Assembly (NCBI RefSeq): GCF_904849725.1
Contig: NC_058518.1
Span: 391,517,581 to 391,581,580, forward strand
Source: Hordeum vulgare subsp. vulgare
Lineage: Eukaryota; Streptophyta; Magnoliopsida; Poales; Poaceae
Direction of reading: 5' to 3'
DNA length: 64,000 nt
Shown: positions 1 through 10,309 of the stretch, in pieces
Layout of the letters: each line of letters starts with the position of its first letter
Position numbering within the stretch: position 1 is the stretch's first letter
Translations under genes and position numbers: made by a program
Notes under the pieces: generated by a model
What the model saw: only the letters and a program-made list of their open reading frames with translations
Told to the model about the DNA's origin: nothing
The model's database searches: none

Positions 1-803
1 GAGCACCCCTGGAGGGTTAAATCTTTCAAAAAGCCGTGCCTGCGGTTATGTGGCAATGTGGAAACTTTGTTTAACACTGGTTCTAGATAACTTGAAGTTA
101 ACTTAATTAAAATATGCCAACTGTGTGCGTAACCGTGACTGTCTCTTTCGTGAGTTCCTTCTCCGATCGAGGACACGGTGGGGTTATGTCCGACATAGGT
201 AGGTGTTCAGGATCATTCATTTGATCATCAGTAGTCATGTCCGTTATGCGTAGATCATCCCCCTCTTAATTCTTGTACTCGTAAGTTTAGCCACCAAATA
301 TATGCTTAGCCGCTGCTGCAACCTCACCACTTAACCATGCCTCACCCATTAAAATTTGCTAGTCTTGATACCTTTGGAAATGAGATTGCTGAGTCCCCTG
401 TGGCTCACAGATTACTACAACACCAGTTGCAGGTACAGGTAAAGGTTACTTGACGCGAGCGCGTTGATTGTTCATTTGGAGTTGCTTCTTCTTCTTCTTC
501 GTTGTCGATCTAGGATGGGTTCCAGGCCGGCAGCCTGGGATAGCAAGGATGGACGTCGTTCTTCTTTTGTCGTTTGTTTTCGTCCGTAGTCGGACCCTGC
601 TCTTACTCTTGATGTTTATGTAATGTACTGATGTGACTCTGATGTAGCTTGTGGCGAGTGTAAGCCACTTCTATTATATCTCTCTTCTTTTCAGTACATG
701 TACCTGTAACGATATCCATTCTTGCGACACGACGAGATGCGCTTCTATCCCTGACGAGGCCCTCGTGCCAAATTGAGGATAGGGTCGCATCTTGGGCGTG
801 ACA
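1..803. mobile_element. Partial LTR of a Ty3/gypsy-like element inserted in G1
   Basis: The stretch has no coding potential and ends in TGACA exactly where a gypsy RNase H reading frame resumes (CCT GAT TGG from 805). That is what an LTR end inserted into older coding DNA looks like. ACCTG at 804-808 would be the right-hand copy of a 5-bp target duplication; the left copy is outside the window. The text is AT-rich at first, with a C/T-rich block and a TCTATTATATCTC stretch near 670. The family is not certain; the ending resembles Triticeae gypsy LTRs that finish in GGCGTGACA. A solo LTR and the end of a full element cannot be told apart here. Confidence 0.6.
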
Positions 804-804
804 A

Positions 805-2652
805 CCTGATTGGAACTTGCCTTTTGAAATCATGTGTGATGCTAGTGATTATGTTGTTGGTGTTGTCCTAGGGCAAAGAGTTGATAAGAAGTTGATTGTT
901 ATTCACTATGCTAGTAAAACTCTAGACAGTGCCCAAAGAAACTATGCTACTACGGAAAAGGAATTTTTAGCAGTCGTGTTTGCATGTGAAAAGTTCAGGT
1001 CTTACATAGTTGATTCCAAAGTCACTATTCACACTGATCATGCTACTATTAAGTACCTAATGGAGAAGAAAGACGCTAAACCTAGACTTATCAGATGGGT
1101 TCTCTTGCTACAAGAATTTGATTTGCATGTTGTTGACAGGAAGGATGTTGAGAACCCAGTAGCAGATAACTTGTCTAGGTTGGAGAACGTTTTTGATGAC
1201 CCACAACCTATTGATGATAGCTTTCCTGATGAGCAATTGAATGTCATCAATACTTCACGTAGTGCACCGTGGTATGTTGATTATGCAAACTATATCGTTG
1301 CCAAATATATACCACCTAGTTTCACATACCAGCAAAAGAAGAAATTCTTCTTTGACTTGAGACATTACTTTTGGGATAATCCTCACCTTTATAAGGAAGG
1401 AGTAGATGGTGTTATTAGACGTTGTGTACCTGAACATGAACAGGGATTAATCCTACAGAAGTGTCACTCTGAGGCCTATGGAGGACACCATGCGGGAGAT
1501 AGAACTGCACACAAGGTATTGCAATCAGGTTGCTATTGGCCCACTCTCTTCAAGGATGCCCGTAAGTTTGTCTTGTCTTGTGACGAATGTCAAAGAATAG
1601 GTAATATCGGTAAACGTCAGGAAATGCCTATGAACTATTCACTTGTCATTGAACCATTTGATGTTTGGGGCTTTGATTATATGGGACCTTTTCCAAAATC
1701 CAACAGGTATACTCATATCCTAGTTGCTGTTGATTACGTCACTAAGTGGGTAGAAGCTATCCCCACTAGTAGTGCTGATCACAACACCTCTATCATGATG
1801 CTTAAAGAAGTTATTTTCCCTAGATTTGGAGTCCCTAGATATCTAATGACCGATAGTGGTTCACATTTCATTCATGGTGCTTTCCGTAAAACGCTTGCTA
1901 AGTATGATGTCAACCATAGAATTGCGTCTCCCTATCACCCTCAGTCGAGTGGTCAAGTAGAGCTAAGTAATAGAGAGATCAAACTAATTCTGCAAAAGAC
2001 TGTCAACAGGTCTAGAAAGAATTGGTCTAAGAAGCTTGATGATGCACTATGGACTTATAGAACTGCCTATAAGAATCCCATGGGCATGTCCCCGTACAAA
2101 ATGGTGTATGGTAAAGCATGTCATTTACCTCTTGAGCTAGAGCATAAAGCTTATTGGGCAATCAAAGAACTCAACTTTGATTTCAAACTTGCTGGTGAGA
2201 AGAGGTTATTTGATATTAGCTCGCTTGATGAATGAAGAACTCACGCATACGAAAATGCCAAGTTGTTCAAAGAAAAGGTTAAGAGGTGGCATGATAAAAG
2301 GATACAAAAGCGTGAGTTCAATGTAGGTGATTATGTCTTGCTATATAATTCTCGTTTAAGATTCTTTGCAGGTAAGCTTCTCTCTAAATGGGAAGGTCCC
2401 TATATTGTTGAGGAAGTATATCGTTCCGGTGCTATCAAGATCAACAACATGGAAGGTAATTGTCCAGGAGTGGTAAATGGGCTGAGAATCAAGCATTATA
2501 TCTCAGGTACTCCCATAAATGTTGAAAGCAATATTATCAATACCATAACTCCGGAGGAATACCTAAGGGATATTTATCAGCCTGTTTCAGACTCCGAAAA
2601 CGAAGAGGTATGTGTTTTGGTAAGAAAATGGACTCCAAAACTTTTCCAGTAG
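805..2652 (+). pseudogene. G1 pol: RNase H and integrase, one in-frame stop
   Basis: This is the C-terminal half of a Ty3/gypsy polyprotein that would degrade the RNA of RNA:DNA hybrids and insert cDNA into the chromosome. RNase H comes first, with its acidic set visible in [21 protein letters not shown] and VADNLSRL. A zinc-binding HHCC region follows ([11 protein letters not shown], then CDECQRIG). The integrase core has the catalytic triad D (codon 1675-1677, FDYMGPF), D (1852-1854, MTDSGSHF) and E (1960-1962, GQVELSN). The C-terminal region from 2263 (KRWHDKRI, then KWEGPYIVEEV) is continuous in the same frame, interrupted only by TGA at 2233-2235, where relatives have a sense codon, probably Trp. 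The 5' end is cut by the LTR at 803. All key catalytic residues are intact, so the copy died by truncation and this stop. Confidence 0.93.
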
Positions 2653-2705
2653 GAATTTTTCTCCGTTTTGGAATATTTAGAAAAATAGAAAAAATTGAAG
2701 TAGTC

Positions 2706-2853
2706 CAGAAAGCGCACGAGGAGGCGACAAGCCTGCCAGGCGCGGGCCACCCCCCTGGCCGCGCCTCGGGGCTTGTGGCCACCTCGTGTGCCTCCCGGAC
2801 TCCGTTTTCGTGCGGAGTACTCCTTCTGGTCTGAAAAAAAATCATTATATATT
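2706..2853 (+). promoter_or_regulatory. Internal GC palindrome plus TATA, ahead of the late ORF of G1
   Basis: A GC-rich imperfect inverted repeat (CACGAG near 2715 pairs with CTCGTG near 2783; ACAAGCC pairs with GGCTTGT) is followed by TATATATT at 2846-2853. About 85 bp further comes an ATG at 2938, next to the late ORF. The LTR of the same element has the same kind of palindrome (about 5155-5235). This suggests an internal promoter for the late ORF. Transcription from it is inference. Confidence 0.5.
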
Positions 2854-2936
2854 CTCCCGAAAATTCTGACCCTCGTATCACATAAATTTCCTTTATTTTC
2901 GTTTCGAGCCTGTTTTCTGCCGCAGATATAGGGCAA

Positions 2937-3353
2937 GATGTCTTCCCAAGATTCAGAGGGGAGAGCTATGTGGATGATTACCTTGCTAACCCCAAGGTCT
3001 ATGGGGACTAGGATCGTTATGGTTGGACCACTGATGAGGAAGAAGATTATGACCCCAAGGGGAAGGAAGGAACAAGTTTTGATGAGGAGGAGGCTCCTCT
3101 ACCCCCACCTGGAGACACCCATGTGTAGTTCAAGAAGTCGAGCCTCCCTGACTCAAGGAAGAAGCCTAAGACTTTGTTTATCCCTTCTCGTTTCTTGCAG
3201 GAGAATAAGCAGGAATTATGCCAAAGGGTGTTAAGGCTTGAAGAGGAAAATGATGATCTGAGGGAGCAGAATTTTATGCTCAAGTGGAAATTAAACAAGT
3301 TCAAGACCTCCACAACAACTCCACCACCATCACCTCCAAAGGAGGACAACTAA
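2937..3353 (+). pseudogene. Late (env-position) ORF of G1, acidic and coiled-coil, broken
   Basis: A 139-codon frame between integrase and 3' LTR ends in TAA at 3351-3353. It carries an acidic stretch (TDEEEDYDPKGKEG) and a C-terminal heptad-like segment (RLEEENDDLREQNFMLKWKL), which should form a coiled coil. Two in-frame stops occur (one TAG after VYGD, one after DTHV). The likely start ATG at 2938 is in the neighbouring frame, so a frameshift lies near the N-terminus. Extra ORFs at this position are known in Athila-type elements, where their role is unclear. There is no signal peptide or membrane segment, so an envelope function is not supported. Confidence 0.5.
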
Positions 3354-4875
3354 GCATGGGTATGGGCAATCCCCTTGGCTTGTGCCAAGCTTGGGGGAGT
3401 TGCCCCGGTATCGTATCACCATCACATCTTTTGACTTTACCTTTGTTTTAGTTTGTTCCTTCTCAGCTTTCTCTTTCTTTAGTAGAATAAAAGTCTTAGT
3501 GTTTTAGGCTTGAGTTTTGCTTTGTGTCACCCCTGATGTATTCGAGCTCGTGAGCCATATAATAAAGAGTGTCTTAGTTAAGGGCCTTGCCTCATGCCAT
3601 GATCAAAAGGATGAGAAAAGAACAAAAGCATGAAAGATCATGCAATGATCTTATGGGAAGTGATGGCTTCACATATAAAAAGAATGATGATTGAAACTTG
3701 TTGAGGGTAGAGAAACGTAGACCTTGGTCATTGTTGCAATTACTAGGAAGTGATAAAGAAGGAGAGGTTCACATATAAATATATCATCTTTGACATCATC
3801 TATGATTGTGAACACTCACTAAACTATTGCATGCTTAGAAGTAGATGTTGGACAAGGAAGACAACATAATGAATTGTGTTTGCTTGGTTCCGAACAATGT
3901 TATATGATTAGAGATCCCTTAGCTTGTGACGACGACTTCCACCTCATATTAGCCAAAACTCCTGCACCAAGTAGAGATACTACTTGTGCATCCATAAACC
4001 TTCAACCCAGTTTTGCCATGAGAGTCCACCATACCTACCTATGGATTGAATAAGATCCCTCAAGTAAGTTGTCATCGATGCAAGCAATAAAAATTGCTCC
4101 CTAATATGTATGATATATTAGTGTGTGGAAAATAAGCTTTGTACGAACCTGTGATGAGGAAGACATAAAAGCGACAGACTGCATAATAAAGTTCTTTATC
4201 ATAGGAGGCAATATAAAGTGACGTTCCTCCGCACTAAGAGGACAGACATCCAAACCTCAAAAGCGCATGACAACCTCTGCTTCCCTCTGCGAAGGGTCTT
4301 TCTTGTACCTTTACTTTTTGCCCTTGAAAGAGTCATGGTGATCCACACCAATTCCTTATTTCGCCTTTATCTTGGCTAACATCATATGCTAGGGAAAGAT
4401 CTATATTCATATGTCAACTTGGAGGTAAGTATTCATGAATTATTATTGTTGACTTTACCCTTGAGGTAAATGGTTGGGAGGCGAAACTATAAGCCCCTAT
4501 CTTTCACTGTGTCCAGCTGAAACTTTGATCTCATGAGTACCACGTGAGTTGTAGCAATTGTAGAGAATGAAAAGATGATTGAGTATGTGGATTTGCTTTA
4601 CAAGCTCTTATTTGACTCTTTCCGATGTTGTGATAAATTGCAATTGCTTCAATGACTAAAGGCTATCGGTCGTTAATTCTCGGTAAGGTTCTTGATCCAT
4701 ACTTTACTTTGTGAAGGAATTGTCACTTTAGCATAAGAGTTGATATGATGGTATTGCTGTTCTGATCATGATCATGATGCCTGGATGTTCGTATCTTGTT
4801 TTGTCGACACCTCTCTCCCTAAACACGTGGGCATATTTATTGATCTCGGCTTTCGCTTGAGGACAAGCGAGGTCT
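3354..4875 (+). other. Non-coding 3' internal region of G1
   Basis: No frame longer than about 60 codons looks real. The text is AT-rich, of the type found between the last ORF and the 3' LTR in Triticeae Athila-like elements. A polypurine-like AAGCTTGGGGGAGTT sits at about 3387-3401, some 1.5 kb upstream of the true tract and nearly identical to it. Confidence 0.6.
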
Positions 4876-4889
4876 AAGCTTGGGGGAGT
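4876..4889 (+). promoter_or_regulatory. Polypurine tract of G1
   Basis: AAGCTTGGGGGAGT directly abuts the TGATACG start of the LTR. This is the expected plus-strand primer site for reverse transcription. The same core precedes the LTR of W on the minus strand (63168-63181). Confidence 0.85.
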
Positions 4890-6404
4890 TGATACGTCCA
4901 TTTTGCATCGTTCTTTCATGTTGATATTTATCGCTTTTTCGGCTGTTATTTCACTTCACGGCACAATACTTATGCCTTTTCTCTCTTATTTTGCAAGGTT
5001 TACCTGAAGAGGGAGAATGCCGGCAACTGGAATTCTGGCCTGAAAATGGAGCAAGTTTGAGATACCTATTCTGCACAATTCCAAAATCAGTGAAAATCAA
5101 CGAGGATTTTTTTGGGATTTATAAAAATACTGGGCAAAAGAACTGCCAGAGGGGCGCCAGCAGGAGGCCACAAGCCTGCTAGGCGCGGCCTCCCCCCTGG
5201 ACGCGCCTAGGGGGCTTGTGAGCTCCCTGCTGGCTCACTGCCCCCCTCTTTTGCTACAAGAAGTGTTTCGGTCTGGAGAAAATCAGGAGGAGGCTTTTCG
5301 GAGGATTCGCCGCCGCCACGAGGCGGAACTTGAACAGAACCAATCTAGAGCTCCAGAAGGACGATCCTGCCGGGGAAACTTCCCTTCCGGAGGGGGAAAT
5401 CGTCGCCATCATCATCACCAACACCCCTCTCATCGGAGGGGACTCATCACCATCAACATCTTCATCAGCACCATCTCATCTCCAAACCCTAGTTCATCAC
5501 TTGTAACCAATCTCCGTCTCGCGACTCCGATTGGTACTTGTAAGGTTGCTAGTAGTGTTAATTACTATTTGTAGTTGATGCTAGTTGGATTACTTGGTGG
5601 AAGAGTTTATGTTCAGATCTTTGATGCTACTCATTACCTCTCTGGTCATGAATATGATTATGCTTTGTAAGTAGTTACTTTTGTTCCTGAGGACATGGGA
5701 TAAGTCATGCTATAAGCACTCATGTGAATGTGGTATTCGTTCGATATATTGATGTGTTGTATGTTGTTTTTCCTCTAGTGGTGTTATGTGAACATCGACT
5801 ACATAACACTTCACCATTATTTGGGCCTAGAGGAAGGCATTGGGAAGTAGTAAGTAGATGATGGTGTGACAGAAGCTTAAACCCTAGTTTATACGTTGCT
5901 TTGTAAGGGGCTGATTTGGATCCACTAGTTTAATGCTATGGTTAGACTTTGTCTTAATTCTTCTTTCGTAGTTGCGAATGCTTGCGAGAGGGGTTAATCA
6001 TAAGTGGGATGCTTGTCCAAGTAAGGGCAGTACCCAAGCGCCGGTCCACCCACATATCAAACTATCAAAGTAACGAACGCGAATCATATGAACATGACGA
6101 AAACTAGCGTGATAGAAATTCCTGTGTGTCCTCGGGAGCGTTTTACCTCCTATAAGACTTTGTCCAGGCTTGTCCCTTGCTACAAAAGGGATTTGGGCCA
6201 CTTTTCTGCACCGTTATTACGTTTGTTACTTGCTACTTGTTGCGAATCATCTTGCCACACAACTACTTGTTACCGATAATTTCAGTGCTTGCAGATATTA
6301 CCTTGCTGAAAAACCACTTGTCAGATCCTTCTGCTCCTTGTTGGGTTCGACACTCTTACTTATCGAAAAGACTACGATAGATCCCCTATACTTGTGGGTC
6401 ATCA
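4890..6404 (+). repeat. 3' LTR of G1 (1515 bp)
   Basis: Starts TGATACGTCC right after the polypurine tract and ends CTTGTGGGTCATCA, giving TG...CA termini. It contains the GC palindrome at 5155-5235 and a C-rich leader. The terminal about 25 bp is nearly the same as the ends of the E3 and W LTRs (GATCCCCTATACTTGTGGGT), linking the families. Small ORFs inside it are chance frames. Confidence 0.85.
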
Positions 6405-6415
6405 CTAAACTGATA

Positions 6416-6574
6416 CTCCCTCCGTTCCTAAATATAAGTATTTTTGGTATTTCACTAAGCCGACTACATATGGAGTAAAATGAGTGAATCTACAATCTAA
6501 AGTATGTCTATATACATCCATATATAGTCTTCTAGTAGAACCTCTAAAAAGACTTATATTAGGAACAGAGGGAG
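6416..6574. mobile_element. Stowaway (Tc1/mariner) MITE, 159 bp
   Basis: The left terminus CTCCCTCCGTTCCTAAATAT and the inverted right terminus (ATATTAGGAACAGAGGGAG on the plus strand) are near-perfect inverted repeats. The element is flanked by TA on both sides (6414-6415 and 6575-6576), the Stowaway target duplication. No coding capacity. It sits only 11 bp outside the 3' LTR of G1. Confidence 0.95.
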
Positions 6575-6590
6575 TACATACCGAAGGGGT

Positions 6591-7151
6591 CCCCTAGACC
6601 GGACTGAGATCCGGTAACTTCATGAGCGCTGTGAGTTTAGCTATCTAATCTCCATTCAAAACATATCCAACGGTCTATATGAGACACATGCAAAACTTGG
6701 TCATTTAGCCATCTAATCCTCATCCAAAAAGTTCAATTAGTTACAATATTTGTATGCTAAAAAGTTTAGTTAGTGATACTATTTGTATGCTAAAAAGTTC
6801 AGTTAGTATGCTGGAGATGTAGTTTTACTTACATATCACTAAAATAAATTAGTTTTAGTTTAGTAAAGTGAGTTATCTAGAAATTCTGAACCAAAATCAA
6901 GATTACCACTAGTTGACATCCATTTCTCATACTATCCTGGTGAGTAATTGAACATTTTCTTGTCCGTCACCATTCATACAAAAAACAAGGCATAAATTAA
7001 AACATTAGGACTACCAAATACTTGATGTGAAACAAATATGTACTCTAACAAAGACGAATCATATGTAGACCGCTGTATGTGTTTTGGATGGGGATTAAAT
7101 GGCTAAAGTCGCAGCGTGTGAAGTTAGTGGATCTCAGTCCTCCTGGACCTA
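6591..7151. mobile_element. Non-autonomous long-TIR DNA element, about 560 bp
   Basis: The left 100 bp (containing GGACTGAGATCC, then TAACTTCA, then CCATTCAAAACATATCCAAC) matches the reverse complement of the right 100 bp (7050-7151) with moderate divergence. The centre (6720-7040) is AT-rich and non-coding, with a repeated GCTAAAAAGTT motif near 6750-6800. Long terminal inverted repeats suggest a Mutator-like or other MITE. Exact ends and target duplication could not be fixed. Confidence 0.6.
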
Positions 7152-7296
7152 AACTCATGAGGAAGTTGATGCACGAGCCACGCATAGAAGGACGGGTCTT
7201 TCCATGCGGCTCATGGCACAACTCGTATGATAGTGTGTGATCACCGTGGTGGCCCTTGCGGGTCGTTAGAGTGGTGTGTTGTGCAGATTGAGTAAA

Positions 7297-8363
7297 TAGC
7301 ATAAAACTACTGTAATTCTGGTTAGGTTTTAAAAAACTATCAAGTTTTTTGATAACTACCAACTCAGGGGTCGGTTGTTTCAAAAAACTATAATCATCCA
7401 GTGCTTTACTATTGACCGTAATTATGACAGTTGGGGCCCGCACGTAAGAAAAGTGATTGTGTGACCATTTCTTTGACCGTTAACTGACATGTGAGGCCCA
7501 CATGCCAGTGTATCTTTGCCATAATCTAATAAAAAAAATCAATAAAACATTTGGGTCCCAATAAGCATTTTTTTAAAAGCAATCGAGTCCCTATAAAATT
7601 TGAAAAAAGGAACCAGGTCCCTGTAGACTTCAAGAAAAAGCAATCGGGTCCCTGATGTGCTCAAGCTCGAGAGGAGCAGCGCCACCACAGAGCTTCCGCA
7701 CGCGCCCGTCGGCATGCAGTAAGGGTCGTCGCGGAGCTCTCTTCAGCCGCTGCCTTCTTGTGGGGGGCAAGGTGGGCCTGGAGCCGTCGTGAAGTTCCAC
7801 CCGCACGACCTCTCTCTCTCCCCCTTTTCCTGGGCGCGGCGGCCCAAGCCCGAGCCCATGGCCATGGCGCTCGGCTTGCGGCAGCGCGTGCTCCTGGGCG
7901 CGTCGACCTGAATCCTGGCCATGGCGCGCACATGCCCTTGCTCCTTGCTCGTGGGTGCGGCTTGCGGCACTCCTGGGCGCGGCAGCCCGTGCTCCGCGGC
8001 GCGGCTCATGGCGGCCCTTGCTCATGGGCACGACGCATGGTGGAGGTGGCCGTCGATGAGTGGTGGAGGTGCTGGAGCCCGGGCCTTCGCCGGGAGAAGG
8101 ATGCGGAGAAGAAAGTGACACGAGGAGAGAATAAATGGTAGGAGGAAGAAGAAACATCTTACATGTGGGTCCCACAATAAGTTAACGCCAACAAACGGAT
8201 TGTTTAGGATCGGGCCCAATCTGTCATAAACCGGTTTAAAATGTTAGCAACGAGGAATTTGGGATTTTTTGAAACAGTCGATCCGTGAGTTGGTACTTAT
8301 CAGCAAAAAGAAATTCGACAATGTTTTGGAACCATAACCCGAATTGTAGTAGTTTTATACTAC
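7297..8363. mobile_element. Mutator-like (MULE) non-autonomous element with GC-rich cargo
   Basis: The first about 110 bp (TAGCATAAAACTACTG, then ACCAACTCAGGGGTCGG, then TGTTTCAAAAAA) match the inverted last about 110 bp (reverse complement begins TAGTATAAAACTACTAC). Similarity continues inward to the GTTAAC and GGCCCACAT region. Long TIRs of this kind are typical of Triticeae MULEs. The centre (about 7660-8100) is abruptly GC-rich, unlike the AT-rich TIR zones, and could be a captured gene fragment (Pack-MULE style). No reading frame in it is recognisable. A clear 9-bp target duplication was not found. Confidence 0.65.
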
Positions 8364-8940
8364 TAGCAAAAGGGCTCATGCGTTGCAACGGGAGAAAGAA
8401 ATACCACACGGCACACACTTTTAATTTATAAAAAATGTCTATAATTTGAGAATTTATAGTTACGATACAAATAAAGATGGTCTTATCCTACTAAAATGCA
8501 GTTCAAAATTTCACAGGTCTTCTATTTTAACACGGCTTGCATGTAGATTTAATACGTACAAAGAATCGGTCAAGTGACCTTCAGTTTCATCTCTAATCCT
8601 GATTTTGTTGAGGTGTTCATTCCCAACTCGGATGAGTACCGGTATGAAAGAAAGACGAATAATGACTTATTTATTAAGATTGCACCCTAGATAGTATTTT
8701 TATTAAACGTTTAACATATAAAATAATATCATATTTAAATTCTACATATTTTTCTAATCAAATTCCATGTATAATATGTTAAATTTAGAGTTACGGTTTA
8801 AAAGATATGAGTATTTAAAAAATATTTAATATATACTACGAGTTTAATGTCATAAACAGTAAGGTTTTTTTTGTAAAATCACCTCGGTGGGTTTTCCGAC
8901 GGAAGCGATAGCCTCTTTATTATTAGGTAAAGATTTACTC
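8364..8940. repeat. AT-rich unclassified repeat
   Basis: Starts with CAAAAGGGCTCATGCGTTGC, a phrase I recognise as recurring in grass repeats, and ends near TTTATTATTAGGTAAAGAT. It is AT-rich and non-coding. The MULE lies directly against its left end, perhaps inserted there. Class not determined. Confidence 0.4.
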
Positions 8941-9151
8941 GTGTAGATGACCCTTAAACAGATACTCTAGTTACCTCCATCGTGTAATTGCCCAGTCAAT
9001 CTCGTATCGTGGGACAGATGGAAAAACCATGAAGCAGTCTCGATGTTTCAATGAGTGGATGTTGACCGCTCGTGTTATGCATCCCTGGTTGCACAAATAA
9101 ATGTGTTACTCAATGGAGATATGGATATTAGCGTTAGGAATCAAAACTTGA
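8941..9151. other. Spacer with no recognised feature
   Basis: Between the AT-rich repeat and the start of the T1 LTR. No reading frame, repeat or RNA gene recognised. Confidence 0.4.
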
Positions 9152-10040
9152 TGTCGGAATCGGGGCTCCAGGGATCCAAAGAGGTTCGAACTCTGGGGTG
9201 CGCTGGTTCCCCCGCCCTCCTCTACCGCCAACCTCACGATGACACTCCAACATGCTCGAGCTAAGGAAGAAGAACGATGGTCACGGTAGTTTACCCAGGT
9301 TCGGGCCACCTTGCAGTGTAAAACCCTACTCCTTCTTGTATGGATTGCTTGAGGGTGGGAGAGAGTACAAAGGTGGTGTTTTGCTAACTCTGAGGTTGAT
9401 CGCTTCTATGGCGGCAGTCCGCCCTTTCTTATACTGGCCCCGGTCATCTTCCCCCGAAAACACACGCAACAGGAAGGGTTACCACAACGGCAGTTTTGAA
9501 CGGGGACATGACTGCGCCCTACCTTGACTGAAGTGGTATGCGCCTACAAAAGCTTCCCATCATGACGCACTTGTGGGCTTGGGGATTGACCTCCTTCTCG
9601 ACGAGCCCCTGGTCCTGGTCTTCTTGCACCAAAGAGGAAAGCTTTAGGGATTGCTTTTGGAACTCGCGGTGGCCCAGCTCCCTTAGCACAAAAGAGGAAA
9701 GCCTCCTCATCGGCGACTGCTCGCACAACTCCTCGCACGACGTGGCACAACACCCCCCACGCGACAACGCTGGACGAGGCGGTTCCATCTAGTCACCCCT
9801 ATTTATCCCGCCTTGTGAAGGCCTCGAGAGCGCCTCGGGAGGCGCCTTACCGATGGGGAATCATGCGGTTCCTCCCGCCGCTCGCCGCCACGCGCCTCAT
9901 GAGGTGGGGGCATCCTCGCGAGGGCCTCATTCGTGAAGCCTAATCTCGTGCCATCCAGAGCCCACGCCGTGCATCATGTCTTCGACCGCAAGCGGATGGG
10001 CCTGGGTACCCCAGTCCCAAAGGATCGACAGTAGCACCCG
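9152..10040 (-). repeat. 3' LTR region of T1 (right limit approximate)
   Basis: Begins TGTCGGAATCGGGG and contains TTTACCCAGGTTCGGGCC at 9290-9307, a motif also present in the LTRs of T2 and V at a similar distance from the end. It has GC-rich promoter-like text around 9780-9900 (a CTATTTATCCC TATA-like motif near 9807). The inner border was not determined, because the second LTR of T1 is absent. Confidence 0.45.
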
Positions 10041-10309
10041 GTCCCATGGCATGCATGACCCCACCAGTGGAAGGGGAAAACGGCGAGGGGCCCAACTGCG
10101 TGCGACCTAGGCACGACACGTGGCGCACAACGGGGCGCGAGATACTCCCACTTCCCCATGATATCTCGGCAACTGCCCAGGTCGACATAAAGCTTGCGCG
10201 CGGCACGAGGCTGCCATTTCCTTGCATCTGTCCTCATGTACCTTCCTTTTCATGCCAGAATGCCATCTCGCCATCGAACCCCTGTAGCCTTCATCGCCGC
10301 CGCACCATC

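Larger units (their letters stand above)
804..6404 (+). mobile_element. G1: 3' part of an Athila-like Ty3/gypsy retrotransposon
   Basis: In order, the element shows RNase H and integrase coding sequence, a GC-rich palindrome with a TATA motif, a short late ORF, about 1.5 kb of non-coding DNA, a polypurine tract and a 3' LTR. The order RNase H then integrase is that of Ty3/gypsy. The integrase C-terminal region, with the motif [15 protein letters not shown], is Athila-like. Gag, protease, reverse transcriptase and the 5' LTR lie left of the inserted LTR and outside the window. Its 3' flank starts CTAAA at 6405, the expected target-duplication copy. Confidence 0.85.

Noticed and set aside
2937..3353. 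Envelope gene in G1 (and the late ORF of E3)
   Set aside because: Position fits, but no signal peptide, transmembrane segment or fusion-like region is visible.
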